Below are positions 6,628-8,263 of a DNA stretch of 8,263 nucleotides, one piece after another. Each line of letters starts with the position of its first letter. Position 1 is the first letter of the stretch. The DNA comes from Caccoplasma intestinavium (GTDB lineage: Bacteria > Bacteroidota > Bacteroidia > Bacteroidales > UBA11471): NCBI GenBank assembly GCA_018715885.1, contig DVKT01000012.1, positions 1-8,263 of the forward strand, given 5' to 3'. Under the pieces are notes generated by a model. The model saw nothing but the letters and a program-made list of their open reading frames with translations, was not told where the DNA came from and made no database searches. A program made the position numbers and the translations under genes.

Positions 6628-6978
6628 TCAGATGAGTTGTAGTTGTTTGATGTAATTGATGTATTCGTCGTTGCTTATGTCGAAAGTTCGGTCGATATAG
6701 TGGACGTAATCTTCGAAGTAATCGCTTGCTATATCGGCGACGATATCTTCACCCGGCAATCCGTTTTGAGCCAGTATACGTTCTATTTTATGGCGGAACC
6801 AAGCAACGGTTTCACATTTTTCTTCCCACATGTCCGACTTTTCCTGTTCCCATTGATGGCCATTGCGGATTATGAGATAGCAAGTGGCATAAAATGTGTC
6901 GATAGAGGGAAATATACCGCTAAAAGATTGTAATATAGCGGATTCTTTTTCTTTGAGAGCGACTTCTGTCGGTGTCAT
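6628..6978 (-). CDS. Conserved-looking 116-residue protein of unknown function
   Basis: The family is not recognised. The chosen start (MTPTEVALKE) gives 116 residues. The frame stays open to 7086, but that extension would cross the promoter at 7006-7013, and its residues (Ser/Arg/Lys-rich, then FYIAQNSLYLCSF) look non-coding. The product is acidic and appears wholly helical, with no signal peptide or membrane segment. Notable features are aromatic and acidic clusters (HQWEQEKSDMWEEK at 41-54, SDYFEDYVHYIDRTFD at 85-100) and a central FRHKIERILAQNGLPGEDI (61-79). The gene lies first in a two-gene unit with the acyl-CoA synthetase, 24 bases apart. A small accessory or regulatory partner for that enzyme is possible, but nothing in the sequence proves it. 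Confidence 0.75.
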   Translation of the reverse strand: MTPTEVALKEKESAILQSFSGIFPSIDTFYATCYLIIRNGHQWEQEKSDMWEEKCETVAWFRHKIERILAQNGLPGEDIVADIASDYFEDYVHYIDRTFDISNDEYINYIKQLQLI

Positions 6979-7005
6979 CTTAATATTTGTTTCAAAAAAA
7001 CTGCA

Positions 7006-7036
7006 CAAATATAGGCTATTTTGTGCAATATAAAAT
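7006..7036 (-). promoter_or_regulatory. Promoter of the orf116/acyl-CoA synthetase unit
   Basis: The minus strand reads TATATTTG at 7013-7006, a full match to TAnnTTTG, with an ATTTT stretch at about 7036-7032 as a weak -33 element some 19 bases upstream. The leader to the ATG at 6978 would be about 20-25 bases, A-rich and without a Shine-Dalgarno sequence. Its place decides against the longer upstream start of the unknown gene. Confidence 0.65.
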
Positions 7037-7215
7037 ACGGTGTTCGTTTTTTTTCTCCGTGAGTTTATTCCCTGGGAAGATTCCAAGAATATTTTCTATC
7101 TGGAAATAAGTGATTTGTAAAAAAAATCTCGAATTCGATATGGATATATTGAACATAAAAGGCTCGTTTCTGTATAATGTGCGGTAGTCCGATATGGTTC
7201 TTTTCGTTAGCTTTA

Positions 7216-7247
7216 TTTGCTTAAAAAAAAAGAATGCCATATCTTAG
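7216..7247 (+). promoter_or_regulatory. Candidate promoter of the guanylyltransferase gene
   Basis: TTTG at 7216-7219 and TATCTTAG at 7240-7247 (one mismatch to TAnnTTTG) are 20 bases apart, the spacing expected for Bacteroidota promoters. Transcription would begin around 7251-7255, almost on top of the ATG at 7260. The rest of the divergent intergenic region (7037-7215) is A/T-rich with no other clear element. Confidence 0.5.
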
Positions 7248-7259
7248 CGAGCAATTAGA

Positions 7260-8263
7260 ATGAATCGTGTGAAAATGGCAGGAGAGGCACATCTCGTTAT
7301 TATGGCAGGGGGAATCGGCAGTCGTTTTTGGCCGATGAGTACCCCTGAGGTTCCCAAACAATTTATCGATATTACCGGTTGCGGGCGATCTCTGATACAG
7401 CTTACGGCCGATCGTTTCATGTCTGTCGTCCGTCCCGAAAAAATGTGGGTCGTAACCTCGAAACGATATGAATGCTTGGTGCGGGAGCAGCTCCCCGACA
7501 TACCGGCATCGAATATTCTGCTCGAACCGTGTATGCGCAATACGGCGCCTTGTATCGCCTATGCCGGTTGGAAAATCAAATCGAAAAATCCCGATGCGGC
7601 CATTGTCGTTACACCGTCTGACCATATAGTAACGGATGTTCCCGAGTTTCAGCGAGTTATTTCCGTGTCGTTGGATTTTGTAAATCACAATCAGGCTATA
7701 CTCACGCTGGGCATGCGTCCTACCCGTCCCGAGACCGGCTACGGATATATTGCCGCACGGCAAAGCGGGGTGTCGAATGGTGAGATCTTTCCCGTGGAAT
7801 CGTTTCGAGAGAAACCTTCGCTCGATGTGGCACGACAGTATTTGGAAGCAGGTAATTACTTTTGGAATTCAGGACTTTTTCTTTGGAATGTGCAGACCCT
7901 CGAAAAGGCTTTCCGCACCTATTGTCCCGCGATAGCCGATGTATTCGATCGCCTTGCGCCATCATTTTATACACCCGGCGAGCAATCGGCCATAGATGAA
8001 ATGTTTCCGCTTTGCGAGAATATATCGGTCGATTATGCCGTTATGGAAAAGGCTTCGGATATGTATGTCTTTCCGGCTGATTTCGGTTGGTCCGATTTGG
8101 GGACATGGGGTTCCCTGCATACCTTGTTGCCGAGAGATGAGTCCGGCAATGCCTGTGTGGGAGATTCCGTGAAGATGATCGATTCGCATCGTTGCATCGT
8201 GCATGTACCGGCGGGAAAACGGGTCGTCGTGCAGGGGCTCGACGGCTATATCGTAGCCGAGAA
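7260..8263 (+). CDS. manC: Mannose-1-phosphate guanylyltransferase (partial, 3' end cut by window)
   Basis: 334 codons are present before the window ends without a stop; single-domain family members are about 350-360 residues, so only a short C-terminal piece should be missing. The enzyme joins mannose-1-phosphate and GTP to make GDP-mannose for glycans, capsule and GDP-fucose. Evidence in order: nucleotide-binding loop AGGIGSRFWPMS (16-27) with PKQF (32-35), EPCMRNTAP (89-97), TPSDH (118-122, variant of PADH), RPETGYGYI (156-164), FREKP (182-186), WNSGLFLW (202-209), DYAVME (258-263) and GWSDLGTW (276-283). All match the ManC/GMP pyrophosphorylase family. The start may be Met1 (7260) or Met6 (7275); the second leaves a more normal leader after the candidate promoter. 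Whether a C-terminal isomerase domain follows, as in bifunctional ManC, cannot be seen. It is divergent from the orf116 unit. Confidence 0.93.
   Translation, partial: MNRVKMAGEAHLVIMAGGIGSRFWPMSTPEVPKQFIDITGCGRSLIQLTADRFMSVVRPEKMWVVTSKRYECLVREQLPDIPASNILLEPCMRNTAPCIAYAGWKIKSKNPDAAIVVTPSDHIVTDVPEFQRVISVSLDFVNHNQAILTLGMRPTRPETGYGYIAARQSGVSNGEIFPVESFREKPSLDVARQYLEAGNYFWNSGLFLWNVQTLEKAFRTYCPAIADVFDRLAPSFYTPGEQSAIDEMFPLCENISVDYAVMEKASDMYVFPADFGWSDLGTWGSLHTLLPRDESGNACVGDSVKMIDSHRCIVHVPAGKRVVVQGLDGYIVAE

Noticed and set aside
7016..7240. Minus-strand frame of 74 codons in the divergent intergenic region
   Set aside because: It is A/T-rich and crosses the likely promoters of both flanking transcripts. 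It has no leader or domain evidence.

Overview
The window looks like chromosome from a member of the order Bacteroidales (phylum Bacteroidota). Three things point there. Several genes are preceded by a TAnnTTTG-type -7 promoter element (TATCTTTG upstream of three genes, TATATTTG upstream of a fourth). Start codons lack Shine-Dalgarno sequences and have A/T-rich leaders. The small lipoprotein has an acidic stretch directly after its lipobox cysteine, as in Bacteroidota surface lipoproteins. The genus cannot be fixed from the sequence. Most of the content is chromosomal housekeeping, and there is no phage, transposase, CRISPR or RNA gene.

Layout. Positions 1-285 are non-coding and hold four degenerate copies of a TGTCATTCCGAGC...GAGGAATC-type repeat, two of them facing each other. 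A strong hairpin terminator (286-320) follows. Next is a minus-strand gene for a small, probably surface-exposed lipoprotein (342-851). A minus-strand three-gene cassette follows, read from 1904 down to 968: a YtxH-like membrane protein, a holin-X/YqjE-like two-helix membrane protein, and a very basic 80-residue protein whose start overlaps the preceding stop. The cassette resembles the enterobacterial yqjD-yqjE-yqjK set in gene order and protein architecture. A long imperfect hairpin sits between its first two genes. Divergent from it, after an intergenic region with a promoter in each direction, is a full-length UvrA-type excinuclease ATPase gene (2100-4886, plus). This UvrA lacks two of the usual CxxC pairs in its first half.

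A perfect 17-bp hairpin (4900-4939) separates uvrA from a convergent two-gene minus-strand unit. That unit is a 116-residue protein of unknown function (6628-6978) followed by an AMP-forming acyl-CoA synthetase (4954-6603). Divergent from it at the right edge, a plus-strand mannose-1-phosphate guanylyltransferase gene starts at 7260 (or 7275) and runs off the window.

The genes form independent units rather than one pathway: DNA repair (UvrA), envelope or stress-type small membrane proteins, fatty-acid activation, and GDP-mannose supply for glycans. The items most worth a second look are the YqjDEK-like cassette with its internal hairpin, the cysteine loss in UvrA, the unknown gene paired with the acyl-CoA synthetase, and the repeat cluster at the left end.
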